Part shown: one piece after another, positions 43,319 through 53,600 of the stretch
Layout: each line of letters starts with the position of its first letter
How positions within the stretch are numbered: the stretch's first letter is position 1
From: Lepagella muris
Lineage (GTDB): Bacteria; Bacteroidota; Bacteroidia; Bacteroidales; Muribaculaceae
DNA length: 64,000 nt
Direction: 5' to 3'
Assembly (NCBI RefSeq): GCF_004793975.1
Contig: NZ_SRYB01000006.1
Location: forward strand, 1-64,000
Translations under genes and position numbers: made by a program
Notes under the pieces: model-generated
Seen by the model: only the letters and a program-made list of their open reading frames with translations
Told to the model about the DNA's origin: nothing
The model's database searches: none

Positions 43319-44636
43319 CAGCACCCTCCTTCCCTTTATCCTTGGCATCCACATCCCCTTTATCCTTTGCCGATGCATTCACTTCTTCGGCACCATTCTT
43401 CTCCTGAGCTGCTGTCACAGGGTTCACCTTCATACCATGCGACAGTTTATGGTAGCCTTCCACCACGATCTTCTCACCTTTCGCCAGACCGCGTTCGATT
43501 ATGGTCTTGTTGTCGGTCTGCGGACCGGTCTCTATGAATCTCTTCTCCACCACACTGTCAGGGCGCACCACATAGACGTAGGCACCACCCTTGTCAATTA
43601 CGATAGCCTTGTCGGGAATCTCCACGGCATTCTCCCTGACGTCGAGAAGCACCTTCACCTTTGTGAATTCACCGGGGAGAAGACTTCTGTCGGGGTTAGG
43701 CATCTCCGCCCTCACGGAGAATGTGCCAGTCTTGGGGTCTACCTGTGGGTCAGCGAAATCCACCTGACCCTGATAGGGATAGACGGAACCGTCGGCAAGG
43801 GTGATTTTCACGAAAGAATCCCATTTCCGGTCAGGATCGGAACCGCCCAAGTTGACGTTGCGCTCCTTACTGCGGAGATAGTCGAGTGCGGTCATTGAGA
43901 AATCCACCCTTACGGTGTCGCTCTTCACGACAGTGGCAAGTAGCGATTTACCGCCACCGGGACCGACGAGGGTACCTATGTCGGCTACTCTTTCCGATAT
44001 ATATCCGGAGATGGGGGATGTCACCTGCGTGTAACCTAAGGTCAATTCAGCTTGCGTCAGATCAGCCTCAGCCACGGTAGCCTCCGCTTTCGCACTCTCG
44101 TAGGCAGCTGTAGCGTTGTCAAGGTCAAGTTGGGATGCCGCATTCAGTGCGTGGAGAGGTGTGATTCGGTCGAGGTCGCGCTTCGCCTTGTTGAGTTGCG
44201 CACGTGCCTTGTTGAGCTGGGCACGCGCCTTCTCGACGTGAGCCTTGTAAAGACGAGGGTCAATGACAAAGAGCGTCTGTCCTTTCTTTATATAGGAACC
44301 CTCCTTGAAGAGCATCTTTTCAAGATACCCTTCCACGCGGGCGTGTACTTCCACAAACTGCTGTGCTCGTATACGTCCGACGTATTCACCATATATATTG
44401 ACATTATCAGTGCTTACCTCCTCCACTTCTACAGTCGGCAAGACCACATTTTGCGGTTTCGGACGCATCCATATATATAGGATTACAGCGACAATCGCCA
44501 ACAGAACGATGCCGGCAATGATGAAATTTCTTTTTTTGTGCCCACCATCATACCCGTTAGAGTCTTCTGTGTGCCGATTTTTGTTGATAACCTCTTCTGT
44601 TGATTTGTTTGGAAAAGTACTGCTATTGACTCCCAT
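43308..44636 (-). CDS. RND efflux membrane fusion protein (AcrA family)
   Basis: 442 aa. One membrane helix near residues 37-56 (IIAGIVLLAIVAVILYIW) replaces the lipoprotein anchor of AcrA. Barrel-sandwich pieces RVEGYLEKMLFKEGSYIKKG and TQVTSPISGYISER flank a coiled hairpin (KARAQLNKARAQLNKAKRDL). The end is a charged Lys/Asp/Ala tail. It joins the pump to the outer channel. First gene of the operon. TAAGTTTG at 44797-44804 (minus) is a possible promoter box; no regulator gene is adjacent. Confidence 0.95.
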   Translation of the reverse strand: MGVNSSTFPNKSTEEVINKNRHTEDSNGYDGGHKKRNFIIAGIVLLAIVAVILYIWMRPKPQNVVLPTVEVEEVSTDNVNIYGEYVGRIRAQQFVEVHARVEGYLEKMLFKEGSYIKKGQTLFVIDPRLYKAHVEKARAQLNKARAQLNKAKRDLDRITPLHALNAASQLDLDNATAAYESAKAEATVAEADLTQAELTLGYTQVTSPISGYISERVADIGTLVGPGGGKSLLATVVKSDTVRVDFSMTALDYLRSKERNVNLGGSDPDRKWDSFVKITLADGSVYPYQGQVDFADPQVDPKTGTFSVRAEMPNPDRSLLPGEFTKVKVLLDVRENAVEIPDKAIVIDKGGAYVYVVRPDSVVEKRFIETGPQTDNKTIIERGLAKGEKIVVEGYHKLSHGMKVNPVTAAQEKNGAEEVNASAKDKGDVDAKDKGKEGADEA

Positions 44637-44796
44637 GTTGGTTAAACGTTAGATAATTATGATTTCTCCGACGATAGGCCATTCCATGAATTGAACCTCA
44701 TTCTTTTCTATTTCATTACCTGTACCTGAATCGGTTCATATCGCTTACAAGCCGGCGATACAAATTCATAACACTTTTATACGCACTAATGTTGAC

Positions 44797-44804
44797 CAAA
44801 CTTA
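44797..44804 (-). promoter_or_regulatory. Possible promoter box of efflux operon
   Basis: TAAGTTTG on the minus strand, about 160 bp before the start codon at 44636. No -33 match. Weak call. Confidence 0.3.
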
Positions 44805-44916
44805 TGCTAATAAAAACAAAATACATTTAAAAATTTGGCACATCCCCACTTCTTTTATTCCAAATCAGACTGCAAAGACAATGAAAACAGCATAAAACTT
44901 GAAAGTCCTCCGTAAC

Positions 44917-44985
44917 CACAAAAAACCAAAATGAAATGCCACAAAAAACCAAAATGAAATGCCACAAAAAACCAAAATAAATTTG
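44917..44985 (+). repeat. 23-bp tandem repeats (3 copies) upstream of ATPase gene
   Basis: Units start at 44917, 44940 and 44963. The first two are identical (CACAAAAAACCAAAATGAAA plus TGC), and the third drifts at its end to form the TTTG of the promoter. The word ATGAAATGCCACAAA recalls GTGAAATTGCGCCAAA of the 18.3-kb array. Confidence 0.95.
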
Positions 44986-45012
44986 CTATATCCCTTAAAA
45001 TAATTAACTTTG
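44982..45012 (+). promoter_or_regulatory. Promoter of DUF4143 ATPase gene, fused to repeats
   Basis: TTTG (44982-44985) ends the third repeat. TAACTTTG follows after 19 bp (45005-45012), and the ATG is only 14 bp later, so the leader is almost absent. Confidence 0.75.
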
Positions 45013-45025
45013 CACTCAAAAAAAC

Positions 45026-46315
45026 ATGTTATATTTCCCCCGAATAGCAGATCAAATATTGCAAGAATATCTTGAAGCATTTGGAGCCGTTCTTATTGAA
45101 GGGCCAAAGTGGTGCGGCAAAACCACAACTGCAGAACAACAAGCCAACAGTGAACTCAAACTACAAAATCCGGATACACGTGATGGTTATCTCGCAACCG
45201 CAGCAACTCGTCCATCTCTTCTCTTAGAAGGAGCTACCCCTCGGCTTATAGATGAATGGCAAGACGCACCCTTACTATGGGATGCCGTAAGGACTGTTGT
45301 AGATGAACGTCAAAAAGTAGGACAATTTATCTTGACTGGTTCCAATTCTGTGGATAAATCAAAAATTTTACATTCCGGCACTGGGCGTATCGCACGAATC
45401 AGAATGCTTCCCATGAGTCTTTGGGAATCAGGGGAATCAACAGGTGAAATATCTTTGAACGAATTATTCGATAATCCTAACTTAGTCATTGATGGTAAAA
45501 AATCAAAACTTGATTTAATACAGCTCATATTCGCATCCTGCCGAGGAGGTTGGCCAGCCACATTATTGGGAACATCGACCAAAGCACAATTACTTGTGGC
45601 AAAGAATTACGTACAAAGCGTTTGTGCTACCGACATATCTACAATTGATGGGGTAGATCGAAACGAAAAGTTAGCACGTGAAATATTAAGGTCATACGCT
45701 CGAAATATCTCGACTCTTGCAAAGAAAAGCAAAATGATCAAGGATGTATCAGCAACTACTGAAAGTTGCACGGAACCGACTTTTGATAGCTATGTATCAG
45801 CATTGGAAAAATTATTTGTAATTCAAGACATTGATTCATGGTCTCCAGCTGTTCGCTCAGCAACGGCGATTCGAAGAGGTAAAAAAAGAGGATTCACTGA
45901 TCCATCTATTGCTGTAGCAGCTTTAGGGTTATCTCCGCAATACTTACAGATGGATTTAAAAACCTATGGATTCATTTTTGAGTGTATGGCTATTAGGGAT
46001 TTGCGTGCATACTCCCAGGCTTCGTATGGCTCCATATCATATTATCATGATCGATACGACCTTGAAGCAGATGCTGTGCTGCATCTTGATGATGGACGAT
46101 ATGCATTGATTGAGTTCAAACTTGGAAGTGCTGAAATTGACATGGGCGCAAAACATCTCCTTGAGATCAAAGATCTTGTAAAGAAAAAGAATGAAACAGA
46201 AACTCAATTAAAAATGCGAGAACCAGATTTATTGCTTGTGATTACCGGGGGACCTATTGCCTACACACGACCAGATGGGGTAAAAGTAATACCTCTTTCA
46301 TGTTTAAAAGATTGA
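45026..46315 (+). CDS. AAA_14/DUF4143 ATPase, GPKWCGKT subfamily
   Basis: 429 aa. Walker A GPKWCGKT (26-33), Walker B LIDEWQD, FILTGSNSVD, a winged-helix middle and a DUF4143 end with D349 (LEADAVLHL) and E363/K365 (ALIEFK) as the PD-(D/E)xK-like set. It is close to the protein encoded at 16934-18217: PMSLWESGESTGE versus PMSLWESGDSTGE, and the ends PLSCLKD versus PIGCLKD. Role unproved. Three 23-bp repeats run into its promoter. A second, more distant ATPase follows after 209 bp in the same direction. Confidence 0.9.
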   Translation: MLYFPRIADQILQEYLEAFGAVLIEGPKWCGKTTTAEQQANSELKLQNPDTRDGYLATAATRPSLLLEGATPRLIDEWQDAPLLWDAVRTVVDERQKVGQFILTGSNSVDKSKILHSGTGRIARIRMLPMSLWESGESTGEISLNELFDNPNLVIDGKKSKLDLIQLIFASCRGGWPATLLGTSTKAQLLVAKNYVQSVCATDISTIDGVDRNEKLAREILRSYARNISTLAKKSKMIKDVSATTESCTEPTFDSYVSALEKLFVIQDIDSWSPAVRSATAIRRGKKRGFTDPSIAVAALGLSPQYLQMDLKTYGFIFECMAIRDLRAYSQASYGSISYYHDRYDLEADAVLHLDDGRYALIEFKLGSAEIDMGAKHLLEIKDLVKKKNETETQLKMREPDLLLVITGGPIAYTRPDGVKVIPLSCLKD

Positions 46316-46425
46316 ATAACATGAAAAAACAAGACAATCCCTACGAAGTACTATGGAAATTGAGTTATTTCTCAAATAGATTGTCTAATAATGGCATTTC
46401 TTATAAATCAATTTTACAGAAAAAT

Positions 46426-46456
46426 TTTGTTTATCCCTTGAAAACGTGTATTTTTG
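46426..46456 (+). promoter_or_regulatory. Promoter of the second ATPase gene, overlapping a repeat
   Basis: TTTG (46426-46429), 19 bp, TATTTTTG (46449-46456). The first repeat copy (46436-46453) lies across the spacer and the box, and the other two copies lie in the leader. Confidence 0.7.
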
Positions 46457-46519
46457 CAGCATTAATATCCTTGAAAACGTGTATTTCATAGGTATTCTAA
46501 ACCTTGAAAACGTGATACA
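46436..46519 (+). repeat. Spaced repeats of period 33 (3 copies)
   Basis: CCTTGAAAACGTG starts at 46436, 46469 and 46502. The first two copies share 18 bp (through TATTT), with unlike 15-bp spacers between. The period equals that of the arrays at 29061 and 33549, although the sequence differs. Confidence 0.9.
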
Positions 46520-46524
46520 ATGAT

Positions 46525-47871
46525 ATGAAGCGCAAGATATACAATCACTTACTGAATTGGAAGAAACATAACGGAACTTCCGCACTTCTCATCAATGGTG
46601 CCCGACGAGTAGGGAAAAGCTATATCGCCGAAGAATTAGGCAGGAATGAATACCGTTCATTTATCAAGATTGATTTCAACGACATCTCCGATGATAACTT
46701 GAATTTGATACTTGATAATCTGCATGACCGCGACCGGCTGTTTTCTTATCTTCAACTAATCTATAATACACAACTGTTTGAACGGGAATCATTAATAATT
46801 CTTGACGAGATACAAGAATGTCCGAAGATGCGTGCCGCCATTAAGTATCTTGTTGCAGACGGCAGGTATGACTATATTGAAATCGGCTCACTGATGTCAA
46901 TAAGAAAAAATACCGAGAATATCATTATTCCGTCGGAAGAGGAGCATATCAATATGTATCCTATGGACTTTGAGGAATATCTATATGCCAACGGAGAGGA
47001 GATGCTTGCCGACTTCATTGCAGAATGTTATTACAAAACGACTCCACTACCACAGGCGCTTCATAGGAAAGCTCTTCAACTTTTCAAGGAATATATGGTA
47101 ATCGGAGGGATGCCACAAGTTGTAAAAGCCTATCTTTCAACAAAAGATTTCAACGAGGCTGACCGTCAGAAATCCATAATCCTGACCCTTTATCGTGGAG
47201 ACATTGCCAAACACACCGGATCTCAGACCTTTAAAGTGGAATCCGTTTTTGATGCCATACCATCACAGTTGTCAAAACATGAAAAGAAATTCAGACTTTC
47301 CTCCATTTCAGAGAATGCAAGGATGCGAGAATATATCGAGCCTTTCACATGGCTACAAGATGCAAAGTTTGTAAACCTTTGTTTCGGAAGCACTGAACCA
47401 AGCATGGGATTGGCTATAAATGCTGACCGAACCACTCTCAAATGCTATTTTGGTGATACCGGACTACTTTATTCTTTGGCATTCACAAATATTGAGGAGA
47501 AGAATGACGTATATAGAAAGATAATTCGCGGTAAACTATCGTTGAATGAAGGTATGTTTATGGAAAATATCGTGGCACAGATGTTGGTTGCCAAAGGTTA
47601 TAGCCTATTCTTTTATTCGAACTCAGACCGCAACGACAATGAAAACCGCATGGAACTTGATTTTCTCCTGCCCAAAAGCCATGTCACAAACAAGCATAAC
47701 ATGAACTTTGTAGAAGTAAAATCCGGAAAAGATTATCATATATACTCATTGAAGAAAGCAATGAAAAAATATGAGATGGAACTAAATAAGGCGATTGTGC
47801 TCCATCCGGACAATCTGGAAATAAAGGAAAATGTAACCTATCTTCCCCTATATATGACCGGACTCCTATAA
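46525..47871 (+). CDS. AAA_14/DUF4143 ATPase, GARRVGKS subfamily
   Basis: 448 aa. Walker A GARRVGKS (25-32), Walker B LIILDEIQECP (D94, E95), then IEIGSLMSIRK, where the sensor usually reads TGSLL. The DUF4143 half has MELDFLLPK and FVEVKSG (E397, K399) as the PD-(D/E)xK-like residues. It ends in VTYLPLYMTGLL, the common close of this subfamily and the piece by which I identify the 33-kb relic. It shares little beyond the fold with the gene just upstream. Function is not established. Confidence 0.9.
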   Translation: MKRKIYNHLLNWKKHNGTSALLINGARRVGKSYIAEELGRNEYRSFIKIDFNDISDDNLNLILDNLHDRDRLFSYLQLIYNTQLFERESLIILDEIQECPKMRAAIKYLVADGRYDYIEIGSLMSIRKNTENIIIPSEEEHINMYPMDFEEYLYANGEEMLADFIAECYYKTTPLPQALHRKALQLFKEYMVIGGMPQVVKAYLSTKDFNEADRQKSIILTLYRGDIAKHTGSQTFKVESVFDAIPSQLSKHEKKFRLSSISENARMREYIEPFTWLQDAKFVNLCFGSTEPSMGLAINADRTTLKCYFGDTGLLYSLAFTNIEEKNDVYRKIIRGKLSLNEGMFMENIVAQMLVAKGYSLFFYSNSDRNDNENRMELDFLLPKSHVTNKHNMNFVEVKSGKDYHIYSLKKAMKKYEMELNKAIVLHPDNLEIKENVTYLPLYMTGLL

Positions 47872-47888
47872 TTTAGTTCTTACCGACA

Positions 47889-47926
47889 AAATAGAGTGGC
47901 GACGGGATTCTGTCGCCACTCTATTT
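47889..47926. terminator. Bidirectional terminator
   Basis: A 15-bp perfect stem (47889-47903 with 47912-47926) and an 8-nt loop, between the convergent ATPase gene and marC. Confidence 0.85.
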
Positions 47927-47946
47927 GTAGGTCAGTAATGTGAATA

Positions 47947-48600
47947 TTAGCCGGGAAGCCCGTTGCCCAGACGGATTATGTCGACAAGGACCGGTTTGAG
48001 ACCACCGACAAAACACTCCACAGCAATCACCATAAGAATCAGACCCATCAATCGCATCATCACATTGTTGCCGGTCTCTCCGATAAGAGGCACCAGTTTG
48101 GTTGATGCACGAAGAATGACGTATGTGAGTGCATATATCAGAGCGATGCTCACGAGGAGAGTAACCTTCATCGGAACCGTTGTGGCAGTCTCCATAAGGA
48201 CGATGCCATTGGCAATCGCACCCGGACCGCAAAGCATCGGTATTGACAACGGAGTTATAGATATGTCATCGGCATACACCTTCACCTCCTCATCACTCAA
48301 CTTAGTATTGGAATATTTCGCCTGAAGCATATCAAATCCGATCTTCAGAATGATGAAACCTGCAGCTATCTTAAAACCATTGGCGGATATACCGAAAAGA
48401 GTAAACAGAAACTGTCCTGCAACTGTGAAGCAGATCAGAATTATGAACGAAACGATGGTGGCACGTTTCACTATATGCGCACGTTCATAATTGTTTAATC
48501 CTTTAGTCATAGACAAGAACACAGGCATCGTCCCCAACGGATTGGTCAGTGTAAAGAAGGAGGTGAGACAAATAAATGCAAAAGGAAGTAAATTTTCCAT
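47947..48600 (-). CDS. MarC-family integral membrane protein
   Basis: 218 aa from the ATG at 48600 (MENLLPFAFI); the longer frame would begin with TTG. Six hydrophobic helices with the MarC/UPF0056 pattern: FFTLTNPLGTMPVFLSMT, then PLSIPMLCGPGAIANGIVLM and a final GLILMVIAVECFVGGL. The transport substrate of MarC proteins is not firmly known, and the old link to multiple antibiotic resistance has not held. It stands alone, with its end close to a shared terminator. Confidence 0.92.
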   Translation of the reverse strand: MENLLPFAFICLTSFFTLTNPLGTMPVFLSMTKGLNNYERAHIVKRATIVSFIILICFTVAGQFLFTLFGISANGFKIAAGFIILKIGFDMLQAKYSNTKLSDEEVKVYADDISITPLSIPMLCGPGAIANGIVLMETATTVPMKVTLLVSIALIYALTYVILRASTKLVPLIGETGNNVMMRLMGLILMVIAVECFVGGLKPVLVDIIRLGNGLPG

Positions 48601-48751
48601 GTCAAGGTTAGATTTAATTTTCTGCAAAAATAATAAATATTTTTTGTATTCTCACCAAAAATTCCCATGTCATTTTCAAAAAATTATAACACTCCTTCTA
48701 CAAGTCCGCATAACCACTGCTCTCATAGAACCATAACCTTCAATCTATAAA

Positions 48752-48785
48752 GAGGGCTGCACCATTCATTAATGATGCAGCCCTC
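48752..48785 (-). terminator. Terminator of susCD
   Basis: A 15-bp stem (48752-48766 with 48771-48785, one mismatch) closing a 4-nt loop, some 45 bp past the susD-like stop codon. Confidence 0.75.
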
Positions 48786-48828
48786 CCACCCATATCGGGT
48801 ATAAGGTTAGCTTACATAACCTTTTTTA

Positions 48829-50622
48829 TTACCAACCGGGGTTTTGTTCGATTACAGCACCGGTATTGGTATCGATAATCGTCTGCGGTATCGGGAAAAG
48901 TGTCCATTTTGAGATACCTGGCAGAGTGGAGGTAAAGCAACCGGGCCAAGCCTCACTTTGGTCGGCTATATACATTGCATGCTTATTGATGCTCTCTATA
49001 CCCTCCTTGCCTATGCGGAGCAGAGTAGGCCAACGCTGTTCCTCAAAGAATAGCTCACGCACGCGCTCATCAAGGATGAACTGCATTGTCATGTCGCTTG
49101 CCTGAGCCTTATAAGAGCATTGCGCACGATTGCGGAGAATGTTGACATCATCGGCAGCACCACCCTTGTCGCCCTTGCGAAGCTTAGCCTCGGCACGCAG
49201 AAGGACCGTCTCGGCTGAACGGCATGCATACTGGTCGATGAAATATGCACTGCGCTGCCAACCTTCACTGAGGTCATCGTAGTTATAATCGTCCCACGAT
49301 GCCCATTTCTCCCATACTGGATAATAACGGTCGATACGTGTCGGGTCAAGCATATCTTTTGTGACAACCTGACCGTACATTGAATGGTTCTTGTCGATTA
49401 CCACAAAGTCACGATGTATGTTGCATGGAGCATTACGCATATCATCGCTGAAATCACCATGCCATACCTCATTGATCACATAGTTTGTAGGCGCATTGGC
49501 GGAAATTCCTCGTCCGCCTACATAAGCACAGATGTTGCCACCGGGATAGAGTTCGGTATCGGCACCGTTCCACGGACAGTTCTCACCATTCTCCTTATAT
49601 TCATCCTTCCAGAAAGCATCACGCAATACGGGAGACCAGTTGCGGGGAGATTCGCTTTTGTTGCCGCCATACTCATGATAAATATTATAGTTATGCTGGA
49701 ATACCCAAAGAGCTTCAGTGTTGCCATCCTGATAATCCTGATTTCCTCTCTGGAAAAGATCAAAAAATACGTTGCCGTCCTCACGATATGCCTCCACGCC
49801 GTTCACAGCCTTACCCCCACCGGGTATTGCACGAGAACCGAAACACTCGGTCATGACAGGATGCAGAGCCATCACTTTGTCAGCGTATGATATTGCCATA
49901 TCAAGGTCAGATGCATTGTTATCGTTCTCTATAGCCAACGCAAGATATGCTTCCGACAGGAAGTGATATGCGGCACCCTTACCCACACGTCCCGCTTCAG
50001 ACGGATAGTCAGGAAGATTCTCGGCAGCTTCCTTCAAATCAGAGATTGCCTGATTATAGGTCTCACTACGTGAAGAACGTTCAAAGTCAAGTTTAAGCTC
50101 CTGATAGAACTTAGTCACAAGCGGCACACCACCAAACATTTCACCAAGACGAAGATAGCCATAGCCGCGCATGAACATCATCTCTCCGTAACACTCCAGA
50201 CGCTCATCCTCACTCGCCCATGAAAGGGATGGCTGGTTGACACCCTCAAGGCTCTGGTTGGCATAGTTCACAAGCTGATACATCGATTCAAAAATCTTGT
50301 TCGACTGGTTGGAGGATGTGCTCCAGTTAGAGAAGTTGCACACACCGTTTCCCGACGCACGCCAATTGGGGGTGTCCGCCACGTCAGAACCGAGACCTTT
50401 GAGGAACTGATCCACATCATACCAATATCTGATATGGACATATAGGTTTGTCACGCAGGCTTTCACCTGATCCACAGTCTCGTATGCATTCTCTGGAGTA
50501 TATATTGTCTCCGGTTTTTCAGTGAGAAAATCCGTATCGCTATTGCAAGCCGATAGCATCGGAATGATAGCCATGCCGCTGAGCGTATATTTCAATAATT
50601 TCTTAAAATTCATCTTTTTCAT
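48829..50622 (-). CDS. SusD/RagB-family glycan-binding lipoprotein
   Basis: 597 aa from the ATG at 50622. ATGs at 50652 and 50613 are also in frame. Lipobox LSAC. The SusD fold shows in TPENAYETVDQVKACVTNLY, in TPR-like helices (EMMFMRGYGYLRLGEMFGGV, AAYHFLSEAYLALA) and in the end FILDERVRELFFEEQRWPTLLRIG. It sits on the cell surface and caps the partner SusC channel, presenting oligosaccharide. It follows susC closely and belongs to the same system. The ligand cannot be read from the sequence. Confidence 0.95.
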   Translation of the reverse strand: MKKMNFKKLLKYTLSGMAIIPMLSACNSDTDFLTEKPETIYTPENAYETVDQVKACVTNLYVHIRYWYDVDQFLKGLGSDVADTPNWRASGNGVCNFSNWSTSSNQSNKIFESMYQLVNYANQSLEGVNQPSLSWASEDERLECYGEMMFMRGYGYLRLGEMFGGVPLVTKFYQELKLDFERSSRSETYNQAISDLKEAAENLPDYPSEAGRVGKGAAYHFLSEAYLALAIENDNNASDLDMAISYADKVMALHPVMTECFGSRAIPGGGKAVNGVEAYREDGNVFFDLFQRGNQDYQDGNTEALWVFQHNYNIYHEYGGNKSESPRNWSPVLRDAFWKDEYKENGENCPWNGADTELYPGGNICAYVGGRGISANAPTNYVINEVWHGDFSDDMRNAPCNIHRDFVVIDKNHSMYGQVVTKDMLDPTRIDRYYPVWEKWASWDDYNYDDLSEGWQRSAYFIDQYACRSAETVLLRAEAKLRKGDKGGAADDVNILRNRAQCSYKAQASDMTMQFILDERVRELFFEEQRWPTLLRIGKEGIESINKHAMYIADQSEAWPGCFTSTLPGISKWTLFPIPQTIIDTNTGAVIEQNPGW

Positions 50623-50654
50623 GTTAAATAGATGTTGAGTATTTTGACCCATTA

Positions 50655-53600
50655 TCAGAAAGTGAGGTTCAGTCCGACAGAATAAGTGCGAGCCAAAGGA
50701 TAACCATAGCTATATCCTGACCCGATTGTCTGACGAATTTCAGGATCACCACCATCCCATGATGAGATAGTGAATAGATTCTTGGCAGACAAGAATACCT
50801 TTATGTTGTTGATATGCATCTTTTTCACCCAAGGCTGGCTGAACGTATAAGCAAGGCTGAGATCAGCGAGACGCACAAAAGAATAGTTCTGAAGAGGATT
50901 GTATCTACCGTCGGTATAATTTATACGCGGATATTTATCGCTCTTGTTCTCCGGAGTCCACCAACCGTGATTAAGGTTGTTATCCATGTTTACGTCAGAA
51001 AGCGTGCGGTAAGCATAAAGATTGCTTGCCATACCATATCCACGACCACCAAACACACCTGTAAACATAGCATACAGAGTGAAACCTTTCCATGTCACAG
51101 TATTTCCGAATCCCATACGGAAGTTTTCCTTGCTGTAGCCGAGGATAGTACGGTCTTCAGACGTAATCTTTCCGTCGCCATCAGTATCTGCAAACATAAC
51201 GTCGCCGGGCTGGGCACCGTTCGCCTCTATATATTCCGTATCCGTTTCCTGAACAATACCGATATTCTTATATCCATAGATTGCACCGAGCGACTTATTG
51301 AGGAAAAGACCGTTGGAAATATCATCCTTTCCATCGCCATAGAGTTCCTTCAGTTTGTTGCGGTTAAGATAGAAATTAAGGTTTGAGGTCCAAGTCAGAT
51401 CCTTACTCTCGATATTTATTGTGTTAAGGTTGACTTCGATACCCCAGTTGTCGACACGACCCATAGTGGCATACATACCGGTGAGACCGTTAATCATAAC
51501 AGGGATTGATCGCCAGAAAATCTGGTCGGTAGTCTTTGATTTGTAGGCATCAAGTTCGAGTACTACCCTATTGTTGAAAGCACCTGCCTCAAAACCGAAG
51601 TTCCATGACTGTGTAGTCTCCCAACCGAGGAGCTGATTACCCATAGCCGTGATACGTTGTCCCCAGCTTACATTATCTGTATTTCCGAACGCATAGGGAA
51701 GTCCGCCCTGCTGACCAAGCGTGATCTTTGACAATGTTTGATAAGGACTAAGCGACTGATTACCATTCTTACCCCAAGAAGCCTTAATCTTCAGATTATT
51801 TACATATTCAGCAACCGGTTCCCAAAATTTCTCATTAGAAACAGTCCATGCAAGACCGACAGCAGGGAATGTACCCCATTTCTTCTTAGCACCAAATACG
51901 GATGAACCGTCACGACGTACAGAAACGCTGAGATGATAACGCTGGTCATAATTATAGTTCAGACGTCCGAGATAACCCACGTCAGTGTGCTTTGTATATC
52001 CGGGATTGCTGATTTTCTGAGTTGCAGCGAGGTTAAGACCGTTATATCCGAGATTTGTGTTGCCGAGAGCGGAGAAGTCAGAACCACTATATCCCTTGTA
52101 GAAATATTCGTATGAGTCGCGAGTATAGACCGCAGTGACATCCACAAAATGTTCACCAAACTGACCGTTGTAATTAAGGATATTGTCCCATACATACGAT
52201 TTGTTCTTGGTTCTTGAAGTGTAGCCGTTTGCCGAAGCGAGATAGCCGCTCACAGCAGCATCCGTATAATAAGACTCGGCATCCTCAATTGCAACGCCAC
52301 TCATCTCCCTTACATAATAACCCTCGTGGGTGAAATAATCGCGTTCGATATTCTCCAAAGAGAAACTGCCGTTCATGCGGAAAGTAAGACCTCTCAGCCA
52401 AGGACATTTCAGAAGGATGTGCCCTTTAAGAGTGGTGGTATTGTATATATCATGGTCATCAATCGTGTTGGAAAGCACGCTCCATAGAGGATTAAGACGA
52501 TATCCACCCTCATTGACGGGATATTTGTTGACTTCACCGTTGACACGGGTGGGCTGTCCATACGGACTTAGACGAGTGGTCTGATAGAGGTCGTAGACGC
52601 TTGCTCCAGAATAGTTGTTGTGAGAATACATCATCTGCCCGCCGATCTGCAACCAGTCTGTCACATCGCCGGTAATACGGCTGTTCATCACGAAACGCTC
52701 ATAATCGTCACCCTTTATCACCCCCTTCTGATTAGTGTAGGATCCAGATAGGAAATAATTGACCTTGCTTGTCGCGCCGCTGATTGAGAGCGCGTAGTTC
52801 TGCATAAGACCGGTGCGAGTGGAATAGTCAAACCAGTCAGTAGTCTGCCCCTTCTTATAATTTTCATACTCAAATTTCGACATCCATGTCGGGTCGGCAT
52901 TCTCATCAAGACCTGAAAGAATATTGTTCTTACGGATATAGTCAGCAGGACTCAAAAGATCAGGTTTGGCAGCCGCCTCGCTCCAGGCCCATGAGGTTGA
53001 GAGCGACACAAGAGGCTTACCCTCTGTACCTTTTTTAGTAGTAATCATGATCACACCGTTTGCAGCCTGCGAACCGTATGCAGCAAGAGATGTGGCATCC
53101 TTCAATACGCTCATACTTTCAATCACGGAAGGATCAATGTCGCGCAAGGCACCTTGAAAAATCACGCCATCCACCACAAGCAGCGGCGACGACCCACCAT
53201 TTACAGATTTCTGACCACGCACGAGCATGGATGGAGATTGTCCCGCACCAGTTTGCTGCCCGACAGTTATACCAGTGACTGTACCTCTCAACGCATCCAT
53301 TGCGTTTGAGGTCGGCATGATTGACAGAGGAGAGTCAGACACCTTCACTGTCGAAACCGAACCGGTGAAGTTCTTGCGCTGCACGGCACCGTAACCCACT
53401 ACCACCACCTCATCAAGAAGCTGGTCATCAGGCTTCAGATTCACTGTAATCTCTTTTTGTCCATTGATTTTGATTGTCTGTGTGATATAGCCAACGTAAG
53501 AGACAATCAGATTATCTCCGTTCTTCACATTGAGTGTGAATTGTCCGTCTACATCCGTGGAAGTGCCATTTGTCGTGCCTTCGACTATCACAGTAGCACC

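Noticed and set aside
43319..43378. Extension of the RND pump start
   Set aside because: Basic residues read from within the fusion-protein gene; the true AcrB-type start is at 43318.
46436..46519. Mini-CRISPR
   Set aside because: Core of 18 bp with 15-bp gaps, only three copies, lying in a promoter and leader; no cas genes.
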